Source of the DNA: Actinomadura latina NBRC 106108
Lineage (GTDB): Bacteria; Actinomycetota; Actinomycetes; Streptosporangiales; Streptosporangiaceae
Direction: 5' to 3'
Assembly: GCF_001552195.1 (NCBI RefSeq)
Contig: NZ_BCQS01000023.1
Location: 1 to 64,000, forward strand
DNA: 64,000 nt
Program-made: the position numbers and the translations under genes
Shown here: positions 7,634 through 15,849 of the stretch, in pieces
Layout of the letters: every line of letters starts with the position of its first letter
Position numbering within the stretch: position 1 is the first letter of the stretch
The notes under the pieces: model-generated
Told to the model about the DNA's origin: nothing
The model's database searches: none
Seen by the model: the letters and a program-made list of their open reading frames with translations, nothing else

Positions 7634-8509
7634 ATGCCGACGATGAAGCTGAGCAGGCACGATGCCGCCGCCCCCGACGGCCGCATGCCCCTCATGGACC
7701 ATCTCCGTGAGTTGCGCAACCGGTTGATCAAGGCGATCCTGGCCTTCGTGGTCGGCGCGATCGTCGGCTGGCTGCTGTTCGACCCGGTGTGGGACTTCCT
7801 GAAGCAGCCGTACTGCTCGCTGCCGCAGTCCCACGTGGTCGACAAGGACGAGTGCTCCCTGTTCGTCAACGGGATCTTCTCCTCGTTCTTCCTGAAGCTG
7901 AAGATCTCCTGCATCATCGGCGGGGTCATCTCCGCGCCGGTCTGGCTGTACCAGCTGTGGGCGTTCATCGCGCCGGGCCTGTACAGCCGGGAGCGGCGCT
8001 GGACGTACGTGTTCCTGGGCGCGGCGGTCCCGCTGTTCTTCGTCGGCACGGCGCTGGCGTACGTGACCGTCGACAAGGGCCTGGCGATCTTCCTGGGGTT
8101 CGTCGCCGACGACGTCAAACCGCTGATCACCGTCGACAGCTATCTCAGTTACGTGCTGACGATGCTGCTGGTGTTCGGGCTGACGTTCGAGCTCCCGCTG
8201 TTCGTGGTGGTCCTGAACCTGGCGGGGGTGCTGAGCTCGGCGCGGATCCGCCGGATGCAGCGGATGATCCTGTTCGGCATCTTCGTGTTCGCGGCGGTCG
8301 CCACGCCGAGCGCCGACCCGTTCACGATGCTGGCGCTGGCGCTGCCGACCGTGCTGCTGTTCGAGATCGCGGCGCTGCTGGCGTTCCTGAACGACCGCCG
8401 CCGCGCCCGCCGCCCCGACCCGTACGCGGGCCTGGCGGACGACGAGGCGTCCCCGCTGGACCTGGAGGCGATCGACGCCGAGCTGGAGAAGGGCGACGCG
8501 CCCCGCTGA
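7634..8509 (+). CDS. tatC: Sec-independent protein translocase subunit TatC
   Basis: TatC is the twin-arginine signal receptor of the Tat translocase. The 291-residue membrane protein begins with the family pattern MPLMDHLRELRNRLIKAILAF (about 17-37). Six predicted membrane spans follow, with the conserved SAPVWLYQLWAFIAPGLYSRERR block (about 100-122), VDSYLSYVLTMLLVFGLTFELPL (about 168-190) and a loop with ATPSADPFTMLALALP. The C-terminal tail is hydrophilic. An ATG 9 nt downstream (7643) is an equally possible start; neither has a strong ribosome-binding site. Confidence 0.96.
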   Translation: MPTMKLSRHDAAAPDGRMPLMDHLRELRNRLIKAILAFVVGAIVGWLLFDPVWDFLKQPYCSLPQSHVVDKDECSLFVNGIFSSFFLKLKISCIIGGVISAPVWLYQLWAFIAPGLYSRERRWTYVFLGAAVPLFFVGTALAYVTVDKGLAIFLGFVADDVKPLITVDSYLSYVLTMLLVFGLTFELPLFVVVLNLAGVLSSARIRRMQRMILFGIFVFAAVATPSADPFTMLALALPTVLLFEIAALLAFLNDRRRARRPDPYAGLADDEASPLDLEAIDAELEKGDAPR

Positions 8510-8593
8510 CCGCCCCCCGCTGACCGCCGTCCGCGATCACGGCGCCCGCGGAGCGCGGCGCCCGTGAATTGGGTATCGGGCCGGTCGAAACCG

Positions 8594-8606
8594 TAGGCTC
8601 GAAGGT
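8594..8606 (+). promoter_or_regulatory. Leaderless -10 box of the helicase gene
   Basis: TAGGCT at 8594-8599 lies 7 nt before the ATG at 8607, with no Shine-Dalgarno sequence. It is preceded by 84 nt with no gene after tatC. Confidence 0.45.
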
Positions 8607-11375
8607 ATGACCACCCCCGACACCACGTCGGCCGGCGAGACCCCGGCCCAGCGGTACGCCGCCTACCGCAGGCGCACCGCCGGGAACGGCCCGGCCCTGC
8701 TGGACTTCCGCACCCTGTACGACTTCGAGCTGGACCCGTTCCAGCTGGAGGCGTGCCGGGCGCTGGAGGACGGCAGCGGCGTGCTGGTCGCCGCGCCCAC
8801 CGGATCCGGGAAGACGGTGGTGGGGGAGTTCGCCGTCCACCTGGCGCTGACCACCGGCACCAAGTGCTTCTACACCACGCCGATCAAGGCGCTGTCGAAC
8901 CAGAAGTACGCCGACCTCGTCCGCCGGTACGGGCCGGAGAAGGTGGGGCTGCTCACCGGCGACAACAGCGTGAACGGCGAGGCGCCGATCGTCGTGATGA
9001 CGACCGAGGTGCTGCGGAACATGCTGTACGCGGGGTCGCAGACCCTCGCGGGGCTGGCGTTCGTCGTGATGGACGAGGTGCATTACCTCGCCGACCGGTT
9101 CCGCGGCGCCGTGTGGGAAGAGGTGATCATCCACGTTCCGGACTCGGTGCGGATCGTGGCGCTGTCGGCGACGGTGTCGAACGCCGAGGAGTTCGGCGAG
9201 TGGCTGCACGAGGTCCGCGGCGACACGGCCGTGATCGTGGACGAGCACCGTCCCGTCCCGCTGTTCCAGCACATGCTCGTCGGCACCCGCCTGTACGACC
9301 TCTTCGTCGACACGGGCAAGGGCAAGGACCGGCAGGCGCGGCTGAACCCGCAGCTGACGCGGATGGCGGTGGAGGAGGTCCGCCGCGCCAAGGTCAACCA
9401 GGGCCGCCGCACCGGCCGCCGCCGCGCGCCGCGCCCGCAGCGGTTCCGGCCCCCGGCGCGGCCGGACGTGATCGAGCGGCTGGAGCGCGCCGGGCTGCTC
9501 CCGGCGATCACGTTCATCTTCTCCCGCGCGGGCTGCGACGCCGCCGTCCTGCAGTGCCTGCACGCGGGGATCCGGCTGACGTCGAAGGAGGAGTCGGAGG
9601 AGATCCGCGCGCACGCCGAGCTGCGCACCGCCGACATCGCGCCGGAGGACCTGCGGATCCTCGGCTACGGCGACTTCCTGGAGGGCCTGTCGCGCGGTGT
9701 CGCCGCCCACCACGCCGGGATGCTGCCGACGTTCAAGGAGATCGTCGAGGAGCTGTTCACCCGCGGGATGATCAAGGCGGTGTTCGCGACGGAGACGCTG
9801 GCGCTCGGCATCAACATGCCGGCCCGCACCGTCGTGATCGAGAAGCTCGACAAGTGGAACGGGGAGGCGCACGTCGACCTGACCCCGGGCGAGTACACGC
9901 AGCTGACCGGCCGCGCCGGGCGGCGCGGCATCGACGTGGAGGGCCACGCCGTCGTGGTGTGGGGCCCGAGCGTGGAGCCGGCGTCGGTCGCCGGGCTCGC
10001 CGGCACCCGCACCTACCCGCTGAACTCCAGTTTCCGGCCGTCGTACAACATGGCGGTGAACCTCGTCGGCGCCGTCGGGAACGAGCGGGCCCGGACGCTG
10101 CTGGAGGAGTCGTTCGCGCAGTTCCAGGCCGACCGCGCGGTGGTGGGGCTGGCCCGGCAGGTCCACAAGAACGAGGAGGCCCTGGAGGGGTACGCCAAGG
10201 CCGCGCAGTGCCACCTCGGCGACTTCATGGAGTACGCGGCGATGCGGCGGCGGCTGTCGGACCGGGAGTCCGAGCTGTCCCGGGAGCGCGCCGGGGCCCG
10301 CCGCGCCGAGGCGGCGAAGTCGCTGGAGCGCCTGCGGCCCGGCGACGTGATCATCGTGCCGTCGGGGCGGCGCACCGGCCTCGCCGTCGTCCTCGACCCC
10401 GGGGTGGGGCGCCGCTCGGACGGGCCCGCGCCGCTGGTGCTGACGATCAACCGGTCGGTGCAGCGGCTGTCGATCCAGGACTTCCCGCGCGCGGTGGAGC
10501 CGGTCGACCGGATCCGGATCCCGAAGTCGTTCAGCCCCCGCAACCCGCAGGACCGCCGCGACCTGGCGTCCACGCTGCGCAACCGGGTGCCCGACGACGT
10601 CCGCGACCGCAAGCGGGCCCGGGCCGACTCGGCCGCCGCCGAGGACGCCGAGGTCGCCCGGTTGCGCGCCGATCTGCGCCGCCACCCGGTGCACGGCTGC
10701 GACCAGCGCGAGGACCACGCCCGCTGGGCGGAGCGGTACCACCGCCTCGACCGGGAGACCGAGCAGCTGCGCCGCCGCGTCGAGGGCCGCTCCCAGGTGA
10801 TCGCCCGCACGTTCGACCGGGTCTGCGGGGTGCTGGAGCAGCTCGGCTACCTCGACGGCGACTCGGTCACCGACGAGGGCCGCCGCCTTGGCCGCATCTA
10901 CAACGAGCTGGACCTGCTGACCGCCGAGAGCCTCCGCGAGGGGCTGTGGGAGAAGCTCGGCCACGCCGAGCTGGCCGCGTGCGTGTCGGCGCTGGTGTAC
11001 GAGTCGCGGCAGCCCGACGACGCCACCCCGCCCCGCACCCCGGCGGGCGCCGCGCAGGACGCCCTCGCCGCGATGGTGCGGCTGTGGGGGCAGCTGGACG
11101 CCGTCGAGCGCGACAACCGGGTGTCGTTCCTGCGGGAGCCCGACCTGGGGTTCGCGTGGACGGCGTACCGGTGGGCGAAGGGCGACGACCTCGACGAGGT
11201 GCTGCTGGAGAGCGACCTGACCGCGGGCGACTTCGTCCGCGCGGTCAAGCAGCTGCTGGACCTGCTCGGCCAGATCGTCGACGCGGCCCCGCCGAACAGC
11301 CACATCCGCAAGACCGCCCGCCGCGCGATGGACGCGATGCGCCGCGGCGTCGTCGCGTACTCGTCCGTCGGCTAG
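8607..11375 (+). CDS. helY: Ski2/Mtr4-like DEVH-box RNA helicase (HelY-type)
   Basis: A 922-residue superfamily 2 helicase. Motif I (APTGSGKT) is at about residue 63-70, motif II (DEVH) at about 155-158, SAT (ALSATVS) at about 185, and motif VI (QLTGRAGRRGID) at about 431-442. The Ski2/Mtr4-type C-terminal helical domain follows. An Arg-rich linker (about 260-290) sits between the two RecA folds. The length and the place right after tatC match mycobacterial helY (Rv2092c). The expected role is ATP-driven RNA unwinding or remodelling in the cytosol; substrates in actinomycetes are not established. Its stop overlaps the convergent MpaB-like gene by 4 nt (CTAG). A leaderless promoter is likely. 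Confidence 0.93.
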   Translation: MTTPDTTSAGETPAQRYAAYRRRTAGNGPALLDFRTLYDFELDPFQLEACRALEDGSGVLVAAPTGSGKTVVGEFAVHLALTTGTKCFYTTPIKALSNQKYADLVRRYGPEKVGLLTGDNSVNGEAPIVVMTTEVLRNMLYAGSQTLAGLAFVVMDEVHYLADRFRGAVWEEVIIHVPDSVRIVALSATVSNAEEFGEWLHEVRGDTAVIVDEHRPVPLFQHMLVGTRLYDLFVDTGKGKDRQARLNPQLTRMAVEEVRRAKVNQGRRTGRRRAPRPQRFRPPARPDVIERLERAGLLPAITFIFSRAGCDAAVLQCLHAGIRLTSKEESEEIRAHAELRTADIAPEDLRILGYGDFLEGLSRGVAAHHAGMLPTFKEIVEELFTRGMIKAVFATETLALGINMPARTVVIEKLDKWNGEAHVDLTPGEYTQLTGRAGRRGIDVEGHAVVVWGPSVEPASVAGLAGTRTYPLNSSFRPSYNMAVNLVGAVGNERARTLLEESFAQFQADRAVVGLARQVHKNEEALEGYAKAAQCHLGDFMEYAAMRRRLSDRESELSRERAGARRAEAAKSLERLRPGDVIIVPSGRRTGLAVVLDPGVGRRSDGPAPLVLTINRSVQRLSIQDFPRAVEPVDRIRIPKSFSPRNPQDRRDLASTLRNRVPDDVRDRKRARADSAAAEDAEVARLRADLRRHPVHGCDQREDHARWAERYHRLDRETEQLRRRVEGRSQVIARTFDRVCGVLEQLGYLDGDSVTDEGRRLGRIYNELDLLTAESLREGLWEKLGHAELAACVSALVYESRQPDDATPPRTPAGAAQDALAAMVRLWGQLDAVERDNRVSFLREPDLGFAWTAYRWAKGDDLDEVLLESDLTAGDFVRAVKQLLDLLGQIVDAAPPNSHIRKTARRAMDAMRRGVVAYSSVG

Positions 11376-12274
11376 GGGCGCTCGTCGCGGCGGCGGGCGC
11401 GGCGCGCGGACAGCGTGCGGTTCACGCGGTGGCTCGCCAGCCGGACCAGGAGGGGCTGCGGCGGGCGCCGCAGGAACCGGGGCGTCACCCGGTGGCCGGC
11501 GGAGGCGCTCCACAGCAGCAGCGCGGCGGCGCGGCGGCGGGCCGGCGTCCACGCCAGCCCGTACTCCTCGCGCAGCCGCTCGGGCAGCAGCGCGGCGGTG
11601 ACCAGCCGGAACACGACGAGGCCGGGGAGCAGGACGCGGAGCTTGCGCGGCCACAGGACGGCGCCGGCGACCTCGCGGGCCTCGCCGGTGACCTCCAGCG
11701 CGGCGAGCGTGTCGGCCATGTAGGCGCGGAACGCCGCCAGGTCGGGCGGCTGCGCCTCCAGCGGGCAGCCGAGGACCTCGGCGACGATCCGGGCCTGCCG
11801 GTAGTACTCCTCCGGGTCGGTGTCGCCGGGCCGCATCAGCGTCTCGTGGATGTACAGGGCCGAGTCGATGAGCGTCGCGTTGACCCACATCTGGAGGGCG
11901 GGGTCGTTGCCGGAGTAGCCCTCGCCGCGGACCGTCGTGTGGATGCCGCGGACCTTCGCCGCGATCCGCGCGACCTGCTCCGGCGTCCCGAACGTGGTGA
12001 TGAGCAGGAAGTCGAGGGTGCCGAACAGACGGGCGAGGGGCCGGTCGGCGAAGTCGCTGTGCTCGGCGACGCCGCGGGCGACGCCCGGGTGGGCGAGCTG
12101 CATGAGCAGCGCCCGCCCGGCGGCGAGGCCGACGAGGGGTTCGGCGGCCAGCGTGCGCAGGACGTCGCGGTCGGCGAGCCGCTCCGCCAGCCGGTCGGGG
12201 GCGGGGATCGGGGCTGCGGCGGGCAAGCGGGCCTCCCGGCGGTCGGTCGGATCCTGGCGGCCATCCTCGCCCAC
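11372..12274 (-). CDS. MpaB/DUF2236 family oxygenase-like protein
   Basis: A 300-residue protein of the oxygenase MpaB family (DUF2236), related to the mycophenolate-pathway oxygenase and to latex clearing protein; members often bind haem. Visible family blocks are LLMQLAHPGVARGVAEHSDF (about 57-76), FGTLDFLLITTFGTPEQVARIA, the WVNATLIDSALYIHETL segment (about 130), and a His-rich C-terminus (SAGHRVTPRFLRRPP). The His in QLAHPGVA is a likely ligand position. The GTG at 12274 is chosen because a perfect TetR-like palindrome sits immediately upstream. No TetR gene is adjacent; the nearest is about 2.9 kb away and has its own, different palindrome. The substrate is unknown. Confidence 0.82.
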   Translation of the reverse strand: MGEDGRQDPTDRREARLPAAAPIPAPDRLAERLADRDVLRTLAAEPLVGLAAGRALLMQLAHPGVARGVAEHSDFADRPLARLFGTLDFLLITTFGTPEQVARIAAKVRGIHTTVRGEGYSGNDPALQMWVNATLIDSALYIHETLMRPGDTDPEEYYRQARIVAEVLGCPLEAQPPDLAAFRAYMADTLAALEVTGEAREVAGAVLWPRKLRVLLPGLVVFRLVTAALLPERLREEYGLAWTPARRRAAALLLWSASAGHRVTPRFLRRPPQPLLVRLASHRVNRTLSARRARRRDERP

Positions 12275-12293
12275 TATTGACGGGTGGTCAATA
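12275..12293 (-). promoter_or_regulatory. TetR-type palindrome abutting the MpaB-like start codon
   Basis: TATTGAC and GTCAATA are perfect 7-bp inverted repeats with a 5-nt spacer (GGGTG), ending one base before the GTG start on the minus strand. Binding here would cover the promoter and initiation region. Confidence 0.6.
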
Positions 12294-12441
12294 AGGTTGG
12301 CGGCGCGGGCGGCCTGAACGGGCCAAAGAGAAGAAAACGGTAGGAGCCGGGGGTGATCGATGACACAATCGGTCCGCCCGATGACCAGACGTTTCGCGGG
12401 AGTCGGGCCCCCCACTTGGAATTACGAGAAAGGTCCCGACC

Positions 12442-12804
12442 GTGGCCATCCGCGACAAGATGCGCGCCAACGCGGCCCACGTCCTGCAGCCGGGCGAGAA
12501 CATCCAGGCGGTGTTCGGCGCCCAGACCGTCAGCCAGTACTTCGCGCTGCTCACCTACTGGATCATCATCTTCGCCAACGCCTACCGCGTCGTCGTCGTC
12601 ACCGACCGGCGCATCCTGGTGTGCCGGTCCGGGCGGATCCGCACGACCCCCGTCGGCGAGGTCCTGTTCGAACTGCCCCGCCAGACCCGGATCGGCCCGC
12701 CGAGCGGCCTGTGGTGGCGCTGCGAGACCCTCGGCGAGAAGCTGTACGTCCACAGGCGGTTCCACAAGGACGTCAACGCCGCCGACGGCGTCAACGCCGC
12801 CTGA
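12442..12804 (+). CDS. Small PH-like domain protein
   Basis: A 120-residue protein starting MAIRDKMRANAAHVLQPGE. It resembles short bacterial proteins with a single pleckstrin-homology-like (bPH) beta domain: a hydrophobic strand LLTYWIIIFANAYRVVVVTDRRILVC (about 35-60) followed by VLFELPRQTRIGPPSGLWW. The pattern of VTDRRILV plus a following basic strand is typical of bPH folds. The hydrophobic run could also be a membrane-associated segment. The GTG at 12442 follows GAGAAAGG at 12426-12433. It stands alone, with a terminator hairpin 30 nt after the stop. The function is unknown. Confidence 0.65.
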   Translation: MAIRDKMRANAAHVLQPGENIQAVFGAQTVSQYFALLTYWIIIFANAYRVVVVTDRRILVCRSGRIRTTPVGEVLFELPRQTRIGPPSGLWWRCETLGEKLYVHRRFHKDVNAADGVNAA

Positions 12805-12834
12805 TACGGAAACGCGCGATACGGATCGCGCGAG

Positions 12835-12862
12835 GGCGCCCTCCCGGCCTCGGGAGGGCGCC
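12835..12862 (+). terminator. Terminator-like hairpin after the PH-like gene
   Basis: An 11-bp perfect stem (GGCGCCCTCCC / GGGAGGGCGCC) with a 6-nt loop. The rest of the gap before the ABC gene holds the promoter described at 12961-12978. Confidence 0.55.
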
Positions 12863-12960
12863 TCGACGCATCCGGGCCGGTGGAGCGCGGGGCGCGGCCC
12901 CCTACCCAGGTCGGAGGCGGGTCCGCATTGCGGAGGATCCGGGCACCGCGCGGGGCGCGC

Positions 12961-12978
12961 TAGTGTGATCACGATCAC
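12961..12978 (+). promoter_or_regulatory. Promoter with overlapping dyad before the ABC-2 exporter
   Basis: A -10-like TAGTGT (12961-12966) overlaps a GTGATC-AC-GATCAC inverted repeat (12965-12978), 32 nt before the ABC ATPase start. The arrangement suggests a repressor site on the promoter. No regulator gene of matching type is adjacent. Confidence 0.4.
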
Positions 12979-13010
12979 CGGAACACCGCCGACCAGCCCG
13001 GGAAGTGCGA

Positions 13011-13997
13011 ATGATCGAGGCGGAGAACCTCACCAAGCGCTACGGCGACAAGACCGCCGTGGACGACCTGTCGTTCACGGTCGCCCCCGGCCGGGTGACC
13101 GGGTTCCTCGGCCCGAACGGGGCCGGGAAGTCGACCACCATGCGGCTGCTGCTCGGCCTGGACCGGCCCGACCGCGGCGACGCCCGCATCCACGGCCGCC
13201 ACTACCGCGACCTGGACGCGCCGCTGCGCGTCGTCGGCGCGCTGCTGGAGGCGCGCGCCGTGCACACCGGCCGCAGCGCCTACAACCACCTGCTGTGCCT
13301 GGCGCAGACGCAGGGCATCGGCAAGCGGCGCGTCGACGAGGTCGTCGACCTCGTCGGGCTCACCGAAGCCGCCCGCAAGCGCGCCGGCGGGTTCTCCCTC
13401 GGCATGGGGCAGCGGCTCGGCATCGCCGCGGCGCTGCTCGGCGACCCGTCCGTGCTGATCCTGGACGAGCCCGTCAACGGCCTCGACCCCGAGGGCATCG
13501 TGTGGGTCCGCACCCTCATACAGCGGCTGGCCGCCGAGGGGCGGACCGTGTTCGTCTCCAGCCACCTCATGAACGAGATGGCCGTCACGGCCGAGCACCT
13601 CATCGTCATCGGGCGCGGCCGGCTGATCGCCGACTGCTCCACCGAGGAGTTCATCGAGCGCAGCACCGAGAAGACGGTGACGGTGCGCAGCCCCGGCGCC
13701 GCGCGCCTCGCCGACATCGTCGCCGCCGAGGGCGGCAAGGCCGCCCCGGGGGGCGACGGCCTGATCACGGTCACCGGCATGGAGGCGCCCCGCGTCGGGG
13801 AACTGGCCGCCGCCGAGGGGATCGTCCTGCACGAGCTGGCCCCGAGCCGCGGCTCGCTGGAGTCGGCGTTCATGGAACTGACCCGCGACAGCGTCGAGTA
13901 CGGCACCGCCGCCGGAGCCGTCCCCGGAGCCGTCCCCGGACCCGTGCCGGGCGCGGTGCCCGGAGCCGTCCCCGGCCAGGAGGGGGAGACCCGATGA
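13011..13997 (+). CDS. ABC-2 exporter ATP-binding subunit
   Basis: A 328-residue DrrA/CcmA-like ATPase that would power the membrane protein encoded next to it. Walker A GPNGAGKST is at about 36-44, signature FSLGMGQRLGIA at about 128-139, and Walker B LILDEPVNGLDPEG at about 148-161, with an H-loop in SSHLMNEM. The C-terminal half is the usual regulatory extension. The protein ends in five VPG(A/P)-type units encoded by 12-bp tandem repeats. The ATG at 13011 is chosen for its GGGA spacing; a GTG two codons earlier is possible. The stop overlaps the permease ATG, so the two are coupled. The exported substrate is unknown. Confidence 0.9.
   Translation: MIEAENLTKRYGDKTAVDDLSFTVAPGRVTGFLGPNGAGKSTTMRLLLGLDRPDRGDARIHGRHYRDLDAPLRVVGALLEARAVHTGRSAYNHLLCLAQTQGIGKRRVDEVVDLVGLTEAARKRAGGFSLGMGQRLGIAAALLGDPSVLILDEPVNGLDPEGIVWVRTLIQRLAAEGRTVFVSSHLMNEMAVTAEHLIVIGRGRLIADCSTEEFIERSTEKTVTVRSPGAARLADIVAAEGGKAAPGGDGLITVTGMEAPRVGELAAAEGIVLHELAPSRGSLESAFMELTRDSVEYGTAAGAVPGAVPGPVPGAVPGAVPGQEGETR
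13914..13973 (+). repeat. Five 12-bp tandem repeats in the ABC ATPase tail
   Basis: Three exact GGAGCCGTCCCC units and two diverged copies run in frame and encode repeats of Gly-Ala-Val-Pro just before the C-terminus. In-frame 12-bp units can change number without a frameshift. Confidence 0.7.
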
Positions 13998-14827
13998 CCA
14001 CGGCCACCGCCACACCCGACGCAGGCCCGGCCGCGCACGGCCGGCCCGGCTTCGGGCGGCTGATGCTCGCCGAATGGACGAAGATCCGCACGGTCCGGTC
14101 CACGCTGTGGTCGCTGATCCTGCTGGTCGTCCTCGACCTCGGGTTCACCGCGCTGTTCGTCGGCCTGACGATGTCGCAGTGGGACAACACCGACGCCGGC
14201 GACCGCGCCCAGATCTCCGCCGACCCGGTCAGCTTCATCCTCGGCAGCGGGTTCTTCCTCAGCCAGCTGACCGTCTGCGTCCTCGGCGTCCTGGTGATCG
14301 GCTCCGAGTACTCCACCGGCATGATCCGCGCCAGCCTGCTCGCGGTGCCGCGGCGGCTCCCGATGCTGTGGGCCAAGTCCCTGGTGTTCGCGCTGGTCGT
14401 CCTCGTCCTCGGCGTCGCGGTGTCGTTCGCGTCGTTCTTCATCGGCGCGGGGATCATCGGGGACCGGATGGAGGTGTCGCTCGGCGACGAGGGCGTGCTG
14501 CGCGCCGTCATCGGCGGCGGTCTGTACCTGGCGATGCTCGGCCTGTTCGCGCTCGCGATCGGCGCGATCGTGCGGCACACCGCCGGCGGCATCACCGGCG
14601 TCATCGGGTTCGTGCTGGTGCTCGCGCCGCTCGCCATGCTGCTGCCCGGCAGCATCGGCGAGCACGTCCACGCCTACCTGCCGTCGGAGGCGGGCCAGCT
14701 GATCTCCAGAGCCCACCAGGGCCCCGACGACCTGCTCACCCCCTGGCAGGGCTACGGCGTCTTCGCGCTCTGGACGGCCGCGCTCCTCGCCCTCGCCGCG
14801 TTCCTCCTCAAGCGCAGGGACGCCTGA
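13994..14827 (+). CDS. ABC-2 type membrane permease
   Basis: A 277-residue integral membrane partner of the preceding ATPase. After a 20-residue polar N-terminus comes the signature RLMLAEWTKIRTVRSTLWSL (about 23-42), typical of actinobacterial ABC-2 permeases. Six predicted membrane spans follow, at about 38-60, 90-112, 130-160, 175-195, 200-222 and 252-272. The protein ends KRRDA. The start overlaps the ATPase stop (ATGA). A strong terminator lies 10 nt after the stop, so this is a two-gene operon. Confidence 0.88.
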   Translation: MTTATATPDAGPAAHGRPGFGRLMLAEWTKIRTVRSTLWSLILLVVLDLGFTALFVGLTMSQWDNTDAGDRAQISADPVSFILGSGFFLSQLTVCVLGVLVIGSEYSTGMIRASLLAVPRRLPMLWAKSLVFALVVLVLGVAVSFASFFIGAGIIGDRMEVSLGDEGVLRAVIGGGLYLAMLGLFALAIGAIVRHTAGGITGVIGFVLVLAPLAMLLPGSIGEHVHAYLPSEAGQLISRAHQGPDDLLTPWQGYGVFALWTAALLALAAFLLKRRDA

Positions 14828-14837
14828 GCGACGCCCG

Positions 14838-14871
14838 GCGCCCCCGCGCCGCGAGCCCGGCGCGGGGGCGC
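14838..14871 (+). terminator. Terminator hairpin after the ABC-2 operon
   Basis: A 14-bp perfect stem (GCGCCCCCGCGCCG / CGGCGCGGGGGCGC) with a 6-nt loop. The 356-nt gap from here to the TetR gene otherwise contains only the promoter/operator at 15109-15140; no further gene is supported. Confidence 0.65.
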
Positions 14872-15108
14872 TCCGGCGCGGTCCGCCCGGCCGCCACCAC
14901 GCCGTAGCCGGCGCGGCCGGGGCCCGCCGTCCGCCACGCACATGCCGCACGCCCCCGGCGGGGCGATGCCGGCCCTTGAGACTCAGCCGCACCGCCCGGC
15001 CGTAGGCGGAATCCGCCGCCGGATGCCGCCTGGCCAGCCCGAGCCGCAGCTCGGACGGCGCGCCGCTCCTTCTCCGCCGCCCCTTCTCCGCGCGCCCTCC
15101 CACCTTGA

Positions 15109-15140
15109 CCTTTGCATGGTGCAAAGGTTCGGGCTAGGGT
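15109..15140 (+). promoter_or_regulatory. TetR operator on the promoter of the TetR-ABC-FtsX operon
   Basis: CCTTTGCA and TGCAAAGG are perfect 8-bp inverted repeats with a 3-nt centre (15109-15127). They cover a -35 like TTGCAT (15112-15117), 17 nt from a -10 TAGGGT (15135-15140). This is a typical autoregulated TetR arrangement ahead of the TetR gene at 15184. Confidence 0.65.
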
Positions 15141-15183
15141 GTTGGGCAGTTGCTTAAAGCGAATGACCAAGAGGCGGGGGACG

Positions 15184-15849
15184 ATGGCGAAGGGCGAGGT
15201 GCCCACGCGGATCCGGCTGCTGGAGGCGGCCGTCGCGGTGATGGCCGAGAGCGGCTGGGCCGCGGTGACGTCGCGGGCCGTGGCCGACCGGGCCAAGGCC
15301 AACAACGCGCTCGTGCACTACTACTTCGGGTCCGTGGACGCCCTGCGGCGCGCCGCGGTCATGCACGCCGTGGAGAAGGAACTGGAAGCCCCCGTCGAGG
15401 CGATCCTGCAGGCCGAGGACGCCCTCGCCGGCGTCGTCGAAGCCGTCCGCGGGCTCATGGAGCGCGGCTCCGGCACCGCCGAGCAGCGGGTGGTCATCGA
15501 GGCGATGCTGAGCGGCCTGCGCGACGACGAGCTGCGCGCCGAGAGCGAGCGGCAGATCCGGATGTTCCGCGACCTGCTCACCGCCCGGCTCGCCGAGAAC
15601 CGGGCGGCGGGGCTGCTGCGCCCCGACGCCGACCCCCGCGGCATGGCGGTGGTGCTCGCCGCGCTGATCGACGGGCTGCTCCTGCACGTGCTGATCGACC
15701 CGGGAACCGAGGCCGGCGACGCGACGGCCGGGCTGCTCGCCCTGCTGCGCCCGTCCGGGCACGCGGGCGAAGACGAAGCCGGTGAAGACGAAGCCGACGA
15801 GGAAGACGAGGAAGACGGAGGAGACGGCGATGACGCGACACGGAAGTGA
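15184..15849 (+). CDS. TetR family transcriptional regulator
   Basis: A 221-residue regulator. The TetR helix-turn-helix spans about residues 8-53 (TRIRLLEAAVAVMAESGWAAVTSRAVADRAKANNALVHYYFGS). A helical ligand-binding domain follows, and the last 30 residues are a very acidic Glu/Asp-rich tail, partly because the downstream ribosome-binding site is embedded there. A palindrome on its promoter points to autorepression and control of the ABC genes that follow. The ATG at 15184 is preceded by GGGGGA; an in-frame ATG seven codons upstream is an alternative. The stop lies inside the ATPase gene (20-nt overlap). Confidence 0.9.
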   Translation: MAKGEVPTRIRLLEAAVAVMAESGWAAVTSRAVADRAKANNALVHYYFGSVDALRRAAVMHAVEKELEAPVEAILQAEDALAGVVEAVRGLMERGSGTAEQRVVIEAMLSGLRDDELRAESERQIRMFRDLLTARLAENRAAGLLRPDADPRGMAVVLAALIDGLLLHVLIDPGTEAGDATAGLLALLRPSGHAGEDEAGEDEADEEDEEDGGDGDDATRK

